Below, one piece after another: positions 9,667 through 16,723 of a stretch of DNA of 33,737 bases. The notes beneath the pieces were generated by a model. The model was given only the letters and a program-made list of their open reading frames with translations. It had not been told where the DNA came from and ran no database searches. The position numbers were made by a program, and so were the translations under genes. How positions within the stretch are numbered: the stretch's first letter is position 1; each line of letters starts with the position of its first letter. The stretch is taken from NCBI GenBank assembly GCA_002011475.1, contig MTNP01000051.1, forward strand, positions 77,807 through 111,543. Reading direction: 5' to 3'. The DNA comes from Dehalococcoides sp. JdFR-54 (GTDB lineage Bacteria; Chloroflexota; Dehalococcoidia; JdFR-54).

Positions 9667-10197
9667 TTGTGTCAAGGGCCTCGTCTGCGGTTGTTGTTCA
9701 CCCCTGGGGAGATAGATAGGGCCATCGCCGGACTGGCTGCCCAGATCGACCGCGACTACGGAGGGGAGCAGCCCCTGCTGGTGGGCATCCTTAAAGGTGC
9801 TTTCGTCTTCCTGGCCGACCTCATGCGCCGTCTCTCCATCCCCGTAGAGGTGGACTTTGTCAGGGTGGCCAGCTATGGCCCGGGGATGGAAAGCTCGGGG
9901 CAGATAAGACTTGTGCAAAGGTTGAGCACCCCGGTGAGGGGCCGACACGTCCTGCTCGTAGAGGACATCGTGGATACCGGCTTGAGCCTGTCTTTTCTTG
10001 TGGACTACCTGGGTCGAAAAAGGCCGGCCTCGCTCAGGCTGTGCGCCTTGCTGGACAAACCAGAGCGCCGGGTGGTACCGGTGACCATCCATTATCTGGG
10101 TCTCACCGTTCCCGACAAGTTTCTGGTGGGCTATGGCCTGGACTGGGACGAGAGATACCGCAACCTGCCCGGCATCTATGTTGTGGAGGGGGACTAG
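9667..10197 (+). CDS. hpt: Hypoxanthine phosphoribosyltransferase
   Basis: Salvages hypoxanthine/guanine to IMP/GMP using PRPP. 176 residues from TTG 9667, the usual length. Family blocks are LLVGILKGAFVFLADLMRRL (pyrophosphate loop), the PRPP motif VLLVEDIVDTGLSLSFL with its Glu-Asp pair, LLDKPERR, and the C-terminal VPDKFLVGYGLDWDERYRNL. The frame extends upstream to a GTG at 9577, but a TATAAT promoter lies inside that extension and the added residues do not resemble the family. The run AGGGGGGAG just before TTG 9667 may act as a close-spaced RBS. The adenine deaminase starts five bases downstream, so the two form a salvage operon. Confidence 0.93.
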   Translation: MCQGPRLRLLFTPGEIDRAIAGLAAQIDRDYGGEQPLLVGILKGAFVFLADLMRRLSIPVEVDFVRVASYGPGMESSGQIRLVQRLSTPVRGRHVLLVEDIVDTGLSLSFLVDYLGRKRPASLRLCALLDKPERRVVPVTIHYLGLTVPDKFLVGYGLDWDERYRNLPGIYVVEGD

Positions 10198-10202
10198 CCG
10201 CG

Positions 10203-11912
10203 GTGCTTCTTGCCGACCTGGTGGCTGTGGCTCGGGGGGATAGCCCCGCCTCCCTCATCTTGGCCAACGCTAAAATAGTCAATACCCTCACCGCTGAGAT
10301 CGATTTCGGCAATGTGGCCATCTTTCAGGGCAGGGTGGCCGGGGTAGGCGACTATACCCAGGGTGAAGAGGTCGTAGACCTGGGGGGACGCTACTTGGCC
10401 CCCGCCTTTATCGATGGGCATACCCATCTGGAAAGCTCCATGCTCCACCCCGCCCAGTATGCTAGGGCGGTGGTGCCCCGGGGCACCCTGGGCGTGGTCA
10501 CTGACCTCCACGAGATGGCCAATGTGGCCGGGGTCCGGGGCATCCGCTATATCCTCGACTGGGGCCGTCGCCTGCCCCTGGACTTCTATTTTATGGCGCC
10601 ACCCTGTGTGCCCGCCACCACCACCTTGGAGACGCCGGGGGCAATCCTCGATATCGACGACTTCGGGCGGCTCCTGCGCTGGCCGGAAACGGTGGGCATG
10701 GGCGAGGTGATGAACTTTCCGGGCGTGGTCAGCGGCGAGGAGGGCATGCTGCGTAAGGTGGCCCTGGCCCAGGGCAGGGTCAGGGACGGCCATGCCCCGG
10801 GGCTGGCGGGGAAGGCCCTGAACGCTTACATCGCTGCCGGCATCCTCTCTGACCACGAATCTACCTCCGCTGATGAGGGCTTGGAGAAGTTGAGACGGGG
10901 GATGCACCTGATGATCCGGGAGGGCTCCTCGGAGAAGAACCTGGAGGCCCTCTTGCCCCTGGTCACCGATGATACCTATCATAGGTGCTTCTTCGTGGTG
11001 GACGACCGCAGTTGCGCCGACCTGCTCCGGGACGGCGACATGGACGTCATAGTGAGGAGGGCCATCAAGGGTGGCCTCAAACCCGTCCGCGCCCTGCAAC
11101 TAGCAACTATAAATACGGCGCGCTATTTCCGTCTGGAGGCGGTGGGGGCAGTGGCCCCGGGGTATTATGCCAATCTGCTGGTCCTGAGCGATCTGACCTC
11201 TCTCGATATTGACCTGGTTTTTTACCGCGGGCACCTGGTGGCCCGGGGCGGCAAGCCCCTGTTCCCCGTGCCACCAGCCCGGGGCGGTCCCCTCAGCCGT
11301 AGCCTCAAGGTTAAGCCCTTCGGCCTCGAGGCGCTGGGGCTGCCGGCGCCCCCTGGGGAGTGCCCGGTCATCCAGTTGGTCCCGGGCCAGATAATCACCC
11401 GGAAAGTATTCGCCACCCCCAAGGTGGTCGATGGCTGGGTGGTCTCCGATACCGAGGCCGACCTCCTAAAGCTGGTGGTGGTGGAGCGCCATCACGCCAC
11501 GGGCAATATCGGTCGGGGGCTGGTCAGGGGCTTCGGCCTGGGGAGGGGGGCCTTAGCCTCCTCCATCGCCCACGACACCCACAATATCGTGGCGGTGGGG
11601 GTGGAGGATAGAGACATAAAGCTCGCCATTGACGAGCTGGTCCGTCTCCAGGGTGGCCTTGTGGCAGTTGATGGGGGCAAAATCCTGGCCCACCTGCCCC
11701 TGCCCATGGGCGGGCTCCTGTCTCCGGCGCCCCTGGAGGAGGTGGCAGCAGGTGTGGCCGAGCTGGAGAGGGTGGCCTCTGAGAATCTGGGCTGCCGCCT
11801 CCCCGCCCCCTTTGCCGCCTTGTCCTTCCTGGCCCTGCCCGTGATCCCCGAGCTCCGCCTCACCGACCTGGGCGTGGTGGACGTCATCGAGGGCAGGATA
11901 CTGGATTGGTAG
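10203..11912 (+). CDS. ade: Adenine deaminase
   Basis: Deaminates adenine to hypoxanthine, the substrate of the preceding hpt product. 569 residues from GTG 10203, a normal length for Ade of the amidohydrolase superfamily. The N-terminus ADLVAVARGDSPASLILANA matches the family. Metal-site motifs are FIDGHTHLESSM and TDLHEMANV (family usually DPHEIANV). ILSDHESTSADE and the C-terminal domain with MGGLLS are also typical. The start is set by GGAGGGGG about ten bases upstream and by the end of hpt at 10197; an in-frame extension into hpt is rejected. It is followed after nine bases by a kinase gene, making a three-gene unit. Confidence 0.93.
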   Translation: MLLADLVAVARGDSPASLILANAKIVNTLTAEIDFGNVAIFQGRVAGVGDYTQGEEVVDLGGRYLAPAFIDGHTHLESSMLHPAQYARAVVPRGTLGVVTDLHEMANVAGVRGIRYILDWGRRLPLDFYFMAPPCVPATTTLETPGAILDIDDFGRLLRWPETVGMGEVMNFPGVVSGEEGMLRKVALAQGRVRDGHAPGLAGKALNAYIAAGILSDHESTSADEGLEKLRRGMHLMIREGSSEKNLEALLPLVTDDTYHRCFFVVDDRSCADLLRDGDMDVIVRRAIKGGLKPVRALQLATINTARYFRLEAVGAVAPGYYANLLVLSDLTSLDIDLVFYRGHLVARGGKPLFPVPPARGGPLSRSLKVKPFGLEALGLPAPPGECPVIQLVPGQIITRKVFATPKVVDGWVVSDTEADLLKLVVVERHHATGNIGRGLVRGFGLGRGALASSIAHDTHNIVAVGVEDRDIKLAIDELVRLQGGLVAVDGGKILAHLPLPMGGLLSPAPLEEVAAGVAELERVASENLGCRLPAPFAALSFLALPVIPELRLTDLGVVDVIEGRILDW

Positions 11913-11921
11913 GCATTGAAC

Positions 11922-12518
11922 ATGACCGCAGCCTTGCCCGAACAGGTTTTAAGTGACGACGAGAATCTGAGGAAGAGCCTGGGCCAACTCCCCGAGGCCA
12001 TGGTCAGGCCCTATTTCATAGTGATCAGCGGCCTCCCCGGGACGGGCAAGTCCTACCTTTCTCGGCAACTGGCTGCCCGCCTGCCGGCAGCCATCCTGGA
12101 GAGCGATGCCCTGCGTCAGGTCCTATTCCCCACGCCGACCTATAGCCCGGAGGAGAGCCACCGCCTGTTCCGGGCCATCCATCTCACCATCGAGGGGCTG
12201 CTCAAGAAGGGCATCCCCCTTATCTTGGATGCCACCAACCTCTCTGAGTACCATCGGGAGCACCTGTATCGCATTGCCGATAAGGTAGAGGCCAAGCTCA
12301 TCGTGGTCAGGGTCGAGGCACCCCCCGAGGTGGTGCGGGAGCGGATGCAGGCCCGTCGGGAGAGGGCTGACCCCCTGGATAGGTCGACGGCCGACTGGCG
12401 AGTATATCAGAGGATGAGGGCTCAGGCCCAGCCCATTCGCCGCCATCATATCGCGGTGGACACCTCTCGTGACCTGGCCCCAGCCATAGACAAGATCGTG
12501 CGCCAGGCCTTGCACTAG
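11922..12518 (+). CDS. P-loop AAA-type small-molecule/nucleotide kinase of unknown substrate
   Basis: 198 residues. The Walker A motif is VISGLPGTGKSYLSRQLA near residues 34-51, followed by ILESDALRQVLFP and LILDATNLSEYHRE, the pattern of zeta-toxin/polynucleotide-kinase-like P-loop kinases (DUF/AAA_33 type). ERMQARRERADPLDRSTADW is a probable lid with several Arg. The ATG at 11922 is preferred to a TTG two codons earlier. Adjacency to hpt and ade suggests, but does not prove, a nucleoside or related substrate. No antitoxin partner is seen, so a toxin role is not supported. Confidence 0.75.
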   Translation: MTAALPEQVLSDDENLRKSLGQLPEAMVRPYFIVISGLPGTGKSYLSRQLAARLPAAILESDALRQVLFPTPTYSPEESHRLFRAIHLTIEGLLKKGIPLILDATNLSEYHREHLYRIADKVEAKLIVVRVEAPPEVVRERMQARRERADPLDRSTADWRVYQRMRAQAQPIRRHHIAVDTSRDLAPAIDKIVRQALH

Positions 12519-12538
12519 TTGGCTCTTTGCGCTATCAT
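12510..12538 (+). promoter_or_regulatory. Weak candidate promoter before AOR gene
   Basis: TTGCAC (12510-12515), 17 bp, TATCAT (12533-12538). The -10 is good (5/6), the -35 only half matched, and the element overlaps the end of the kinase gene. It would give a ~20-nt leader to ATG 12566. Confidence 0.3.
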
Positions 12539-12565
12539 TTGGCGAGCCGAGTCCGGAGATAAGCT

Positions 12566-14470
12566 ATGCCTTATGGCTATAATGGAAAGACCCTCAGGGT
12601 GAACCTATCCCGGGGCACCATGGAGGTGGAGGAGCCCCCCGAGGAATTCTACCGCACCTATGTGGGGGGTGCTGGCTTCATAAGTCGCCATCTGCTGAAG
12701 GAGCTGTGGCCCGGGGTAGAGCCCTTAGGGCCCGATAATAAACTCATCTTCGCCCCTGGGGTGGTGACCGGGGCCCCGGTGCCCGCCAGCGGCCGGAACA
12801 GCGTCGGCGCCAAATCGCCCCTGACCAATGCCTACGGGGAGTCCCAGGCCGGTGGTTTCTGGGGGGCAGAGCTGAAGCGCGCCGGCTACGACGCCATCAT
12901 TGTAGAGGGCAAGGCCCCCGAGCCAGTCTACCTCTGGATCAAGGATGGGAGGGCGGAGATAAGGGATGCCAGGCATCTCTGGGGCAAGCCCACCTGGGAG
13001 GCGCAGTGCCGGATCATAGAGGAGCTGGGCGGCGACCGTGGCATTCGCATAGCCCAGATAGGCCCGGCGGGGGAGAGGGGGGTGCGCTATGCCTGCATCC
13101 TCCACGATATCAACCACGCTGCGGGACGCACCGGGATGGGGGCGGTGATGGGCTCCAAAAACCTGAGGGCCATCGCCGTCCGCGGCCACAACCCCATTGC
13201 CACCGCCCACCCGGAGAGGCTTTCTCAGTTGGCCAAGTGGATGCGAGATAATTTTATGTCCCTGGCTCGCGGCTACCATGACCAGGGGACGCTCTCGGTG
13301 CTGTTCGGCTTGCATCGCGCCGGCGGTCTGCCCACCCGCAATTTTCAGGAGGGGCACTTTCCGCGGGCGGTGGGCACCATCGACGGACGCACCCTGCGGG
13401 ACACCGTTCTCAAGGCGCGCCGGGGCTGCTGGGCCTGTCCCGTGCGCTGCAAGCGGGAGGTGGAGATCGCTGAGCCCTATCATGTGCACCCCTACTACGG
13501 TGGGCCGGAGTATGAGACGGTGGCCGCCCTGGGCTCCAATTGCGGCATCACCGACCTGGCGGCCGTGTGCAAGGCCAGCGAGCTGTGTAATGCCTACGGC
13601 ATGGACACCATCTCCGCGGGGATGTGCATCAGCTTCGCTATGGAATGCTTTGAGCGGGGAATCCTTACCGAGCAGGACACCGATGGCCTCAAACTCAACT
13701 TCGGCGATGCCCAGGCGATGCTCACGCTGGTGGAGAGGATCGGGCAGCGCCAGGGATTTGGGGATGTCCTAGCCGAGGGGGTAGCCCGGGCTGCCCAGCA
13801 TCTGGGCAGGGGCAGCGCGGAGTATGCCCTCCATATCAAGGGCCAAGAGGTGCCCATGCACGAGCCCCGTTATAAGCAGGGCATGGGCGTGGGCTATGCC
13901 GTCTCCCCCACCGGGGCTGACCATTGCCATAACATCCATGACAATGTCCATACCGGGCCCAGCCTGGAATTTGAGCAGATGAAATCCGTGGGCATCCTGG
14001 AGGCCATGCCCTCCCAGGAGCTCAGCCCCGGCAAGGCCAGGCTCCTGGCCTACTTCCAGAGCTGGCGTTTCCTGCTGAATAGCCTGGTCATGTGCCAATT
14101 TGTCCCCTACAGCCCCACCCAGATAGTTGACATAACGAGGTCGGCGACCGGCTGGGACACCAGTCTCTGGGAGCTTCTCAAGGTAGGGGAGCGGGCCATC
14201 AACCTGAGCCGGGCCTTCAATATTCGGGAGGGCCTGGGCAAAGGGGATGACCGCCTGCCCCAGCGCTTTTTCACCCCCTTCGCCTCCGGGCCCCTGGAGG
14301 GGGTGGCGGTAGACCCCGATGGTTTCGCCCGAATGTTAAATAGCTATTACCAGATCATGGGCTGGGATACCCAGCAAGGGGCACCCAGTCTGGGCAAGCT
14401 GGAGGAGCTGGGGGTGGGCTGGGCCTGGGAGGAGATGGCCAAGGGAAGGGGGGATGCCTGTGGAGGTTAG
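12566..14470 (+). CDS. aor: Aldehyde:ferredoxin oxidoreductase (tungsten-pterin family)
   Basis: Oxidises aldehydes to carboxylic acids, or reduces acids, with ferredoxin, using a bis-tungstopterin and one 4Fe-4S cluster. 634 residues, full length. N-terminal features are YNGKTLRVNLSRGTMEVEE, YVGGAGFISRHLL and the pterin-binding region ASGRNSVGAKSPLTNAYGES. Cluster ligands are C288, C291 and C295 in RGCWACPVRCKRE, plus C510 in the LVMCQFV segment. GPEYETVAALGSNCGI is typical of domain 2. GGAG eight bases before ATG 12566 supports the start. Its stop overlaps the aminopeptidase start. No ferredoxin or MoaD-like gene adjoins it; moaA and moaC lie 14 kb downstream. Confidence 0.93.
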   Translation: MPYGYNGKTLRVNLSRGTMEVEEPPEEFYRTYVGGAGFISRHLLKELWPGVEPLGPDNKLIFAPGVVTGAPVPASGRNSVGAKSPLTNAYGESQAGGFWGAELKRAGYDAIIVEGKAPEPVYLWIKDGRAEIRDARHLWGKPTWEAQCRIIEELGGDRGIRIAQIGPAGERGVRYACILHDINHAAGRTGMGAVMGSKNLRAIAVRGHNPIATAHPERLSQLAKWMRDNFMSLARGYHDQGTLSVLFGLHRAGGLPTRNFQEGHFPRAVGTIDGRTLRDTVLKARRGCWACPVRCKREVEIAEPYHVHPYYGGPEYETVAALGSNCGITDLAAVCKASELCNAYGMDTISAGMCISFAMECFERGILTEQDTDGLKLNFGDAQAMLTLVERIGQRQGFGDVLAEGVARAAQHLGRGSAEYALHIKGQEVPMHEPRYKQGMGVGYAVSPTGADHCHNIHDNVHTGPSLEFEQMKSVGILEAMPSQELSPGKARLLAYFQSWRFLLNSLVMCQFVPYSPTQIVDITRSATGWDTSLWELLKVGERAINLSRAFNIREGLGKGDDRLPQRFFTPFASGPLEGVAVDPDGFARMLNSYYQIMGWDTQQGAPSLGKLEELGVGWAWEEMAKGRGDACGG

Positions 14471-15968
14471 GGTCGTCTGTGCCGATATAACCAAATTCGA
14501 GGCTGATGCCATAATCGTCAACCTGTTTGAGGGCGTGGCCAGGCCTGGCGGGGCTACCGGGGCCGTGGATGGGGAGCTGGGTGGGGCCATCTCCCAGCTC
14601 ATCGAGGCTGGAGAGATCCGGGGCAAGCTGGGAGAGGTGACCATTATCCATAGCCTGGGTCGCCTGCCGGCGGCCCGGGTGGCGGTGGCCGGGCTGGGGA
14701 AGCAGGAGCAGTTCGACCAGGACAAGATTCGGGTGGCCATGGCCGAGGCGTGTCGGGCCCTGAGAAGGCTCAAGGCCAGGCACTTGGCCTCTATTGTGCA
14801 CGGCGCTGGCGCCGGCGGCCTGGAGCCTGCCACCTGCGTTCAGGCCCTGGTGGAGGGCTCCATCTTGGGGCTATACCGATTTGCCAAGCATGGGGCCAAG
14901 GAGCATGATGAGGCCGAGGTCGAGGTGCTGACCGTGGTGACCCGAGACGAGGCCCAAGTGCCCCCTTTACAACAGGGTGCCTTCCGGGGCAAGGTGCTGG
15001 CTGAGGCTACTAACCTGGCCCGAGACCTTATCAACCAGCCGGCCAACTATATGACCCCTACCCATCTGGCCCAGGTCGCCCAGCGCCTGGCGGAGCAGCA
15101 CGGGCTGGAGTGCCAGGTGCTGGAGCGGGAGCAGATGGAGGGGCTGGGGATGGGGGGGCTCCTGGGCGTGGCCCAGGGGAGCCGCCAACCCCCCAAGCTC
15201 ATCGTGCTCCGCTACCGGGGCAACCCCTCATCCTCGGAGGACCTGGGGCTGGTGGGCAAGGGGATAACCTTCGACTCCGGCGGCATCTCCATCAAGCCCT
15301 CGGAGAGGATGGCGGAGATGAAGGCCGATATGTCCGGCGGGGCGGCGGTCATCGCCGCCCTGGGGGCCCTGGCCCAGTTGAAGCCCAGGCTGAACATCAC
15401 CGCCCTGGTGCCGGCCGCCGAGAACCTGCCCGGCGGCTCAGCCTTGAAGCCGGGAGATGTGGTCACGGCCATGAATGGCAAGACCATCGAGATCGTCACC
15501 ACCGATGCCGAGGGCCGTCTCATACTGTGCGATGCCCTCAGCTATGCCAAGAAACTGGGTTTATCCCCCATCATCGACCTGGCCACCCTGACCGGCGCCA
15601 TCCACGTGGCCCTGGGCGACCTCTATAGCGGTCTTTTCAGCAATGACCCGGGACTGCGCGATAAGTTGCTCCAGGCCGGGGAAAGGGAGGGGGAGCGGCA
15701 CTGGCCCATGCCCCTGCCCCAGGAATACAAGGAGCAGCTGAAGAGCGAGGTGGCCGATATCAAGAATGTGGGCAACCGCTGGGGAGGGGCCATCATCGGG
15801 GCCCTGTTTCTGGCCGAGTTCGTCGGCGATACCCCCTGGGCCCACTTGGATATCGGCGGGACCGCCTATATGGAAAAGGAACACAATTACCTGGTCAAGG
15901 GGGCCACCGGCGTGGGGGTGCGCACCCTCATCGACCTGGCCTTGGCCCTGGCTGAGGAGAGGTCCTAG
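14454..15968 (+). CDS. pepA: Leucyl aminopeptidase (M17)
   Basis: Dizinc/dimanganese cytosolic aminopeptidase, 504 residues. The N-terminal macro-like domain covers ~1-165. The catalytic domain carries NLARDLINQPANYMTP, GKGITFDSGGISIKPS (Lys and Asp metal ligands), ADMSGGAAV (Asp) and TTDAEGRLILCDAL (Asp, Glu, Arg). The family signature is normally NTDAEGRL; here its first residue is Thr. TGAIHVALG and GGAIIGALFLAEFV are also conserved. ATG 14454 overlaps the aor stop by 17 nt; GTG 14460 is an equally good start with GGAAGGGGGG upstream. Either way translation is coupled to aor. It probably has a general peptide-turnover role. Confidence 0.94.
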   Translation: MPVEVRVVCADITKFEADAIIVNLFEGVARPGGATGAVDGELGGAISQLIEAGEIRGKLGEVTIIHSLGRLPAARVAVAGLGKQEQFDQDKIRVAMAEACRALRRLKARHLASIVHGAGAGGLEPATCVQALVEGSILGLYRFAKHGAKEHDEAEVEVLTVVTRDEAQVPPLQQGAFRGKVLAEATNLARDLINQPANYMTPTHLAQVAQRLAEQHGLECQVLEREQMEGLGMGGLLGVAQGSRQPPKLIVLRYRGNPSSSEDLGLVGKGITFDSGGISIKPSERMAEMKADMSGGAAVIAALGALAQLKPRLNITALVPAAENLPGGSALKPGDVVTAMNGKTIEIVTTDAEGRLILCDALSYAKKLGLSPIIDLATLTGAIHVALGDLYSGLFSNDPGLRDKLLQAGEREGERHWPMPLPQEYKEQLKSEVADIKNVGNRWGGAIIGALFLAEFVGDTPWAHLDIGGTAYMEKEHNYLVKGATGVGVRTLIDLALALAEERS

Positions 15969-15980
15969 AAGGAGGTAGCT

Positions 15981-16628
15981 ATGAAGATAAAGTGGCTTGG
16001 CCATGCCGCCTTCCTCATTTCCTCCGCGGAGGGGATCAAGGTCATCACCGATCCCTATAGTGTGGGCAGTGGCCTTTCCTATGGGAAGATCGACGAGCCC
16101 GCCGACATAGTCACCGTCAGCCACGACCATTTCGACCATAACAATGCGGGCGAGGTGCCCGGTAAGCCCGAGGTGGTAGAGGGGAGCGGCAGTAAAAGGG
16201 TCAAAGGGATCGAGTTCCTGGGCATCCCCTGCTATCACGATGAGGCCCAGGGCGGGCAGCGTGGCCCCAATACCATCTTTTGCTTCGCTGTGGACAACGT
16301 CAGGATATGTCATCTGGGGGACCTGGGCCATCGCCTCAGTGCCGACCAGGTGGCTCAGATAGGGGAGGTGGATGTGCTGTTCATCCCGGTAGGTGGCTTC
16401 TACACCATCGATGCTGCCCTGGCCTCGGAGGTCTCGGACCAGCTCCGGCCCAGGGTGGTCATCCCCATGCATTTCAAGACAGCCAAGTGCGATTTCCCCA
16501 TCACCGGGGTGGAGGAGTTCCTGCGGGGCAAGGCACTGGTGCAACGCACGGGGGGCAGCGAGGTGGAGCTCGTGGCGGGGAAGCTGCCTGGACCGGGCCA
16601 GGTGGTGGTCCTGGAGCCAACCCTCTAA
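15981..16628 (+). CDS. UPF0173-type metal-dependent hydrolase (MBL fold)
   Basis: 215 residues beginning MKIKWLGHAAFLISS, the standard UPF0173/Lactamase_B_3 N-terminus. Metal motif VSHDHFDHNN; further ligands probably in HLGDLGHRL and VVIPMHFKTAKC. An ideal AGGAGG precedes ATG 15981 by five bases, 12 bp after pepA. The physiological substrate of this family is not known. It is the last gene of the aor-pepA run; the next gene has its own promoter. Confidence 0.9.
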   Translation: MKIKWLGHAAFLISSAEGIKVITDPYSVGSGLSYGKIDEPADIVTVSHDHFDHNNAGEVPGKPEVVEGSGSKRVKGIEFLGIPCYHDEAQGGQRGPNTIFCFAVDNVRICHLGDLGHRLSADQVAQIGEVDVLFIPVGGFYTIDAALASEVSDQLRPRVVIPMHFKTAKCDFPITGVEEFLRGKALVQRTGGSEVELVAGKLPGPGQVVVLEPTL

Positions 16629-16644
16629 GGCTGGCCGGCACCTC

Positions 16645-16673
16645 TCGACACGAGGCTCTCTTTGGGTTAGAAT
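16645..16673 (+). promoter_or_regulatory. Predicted promoter of the flavoprotein-metV-metF operon
   Basis: TCGACA (16645-16650), 17 bp, TAGAAT (16668-16673): 5/6 and 5/6 to consensus. Expected transcription start is near 16680, leaving a ~44-nt leader to TTG 16724. It separates this operon from the upstream UPF0173 gene. Confidence 0.55.
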
Positions 16674-16723
16674 ATGGTGCGTCTGCCCCTCGCCCGTGAT
16701 CGATTCAGGAGCTGTACCTGAGC

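Noticed and set aside
11922-12518. Zeta-toxin interpretation of the P-loop kinase
   Set aside because: No antitoxin gene adjoins it; it sits in a metabolic operon with purine-salvage genes.
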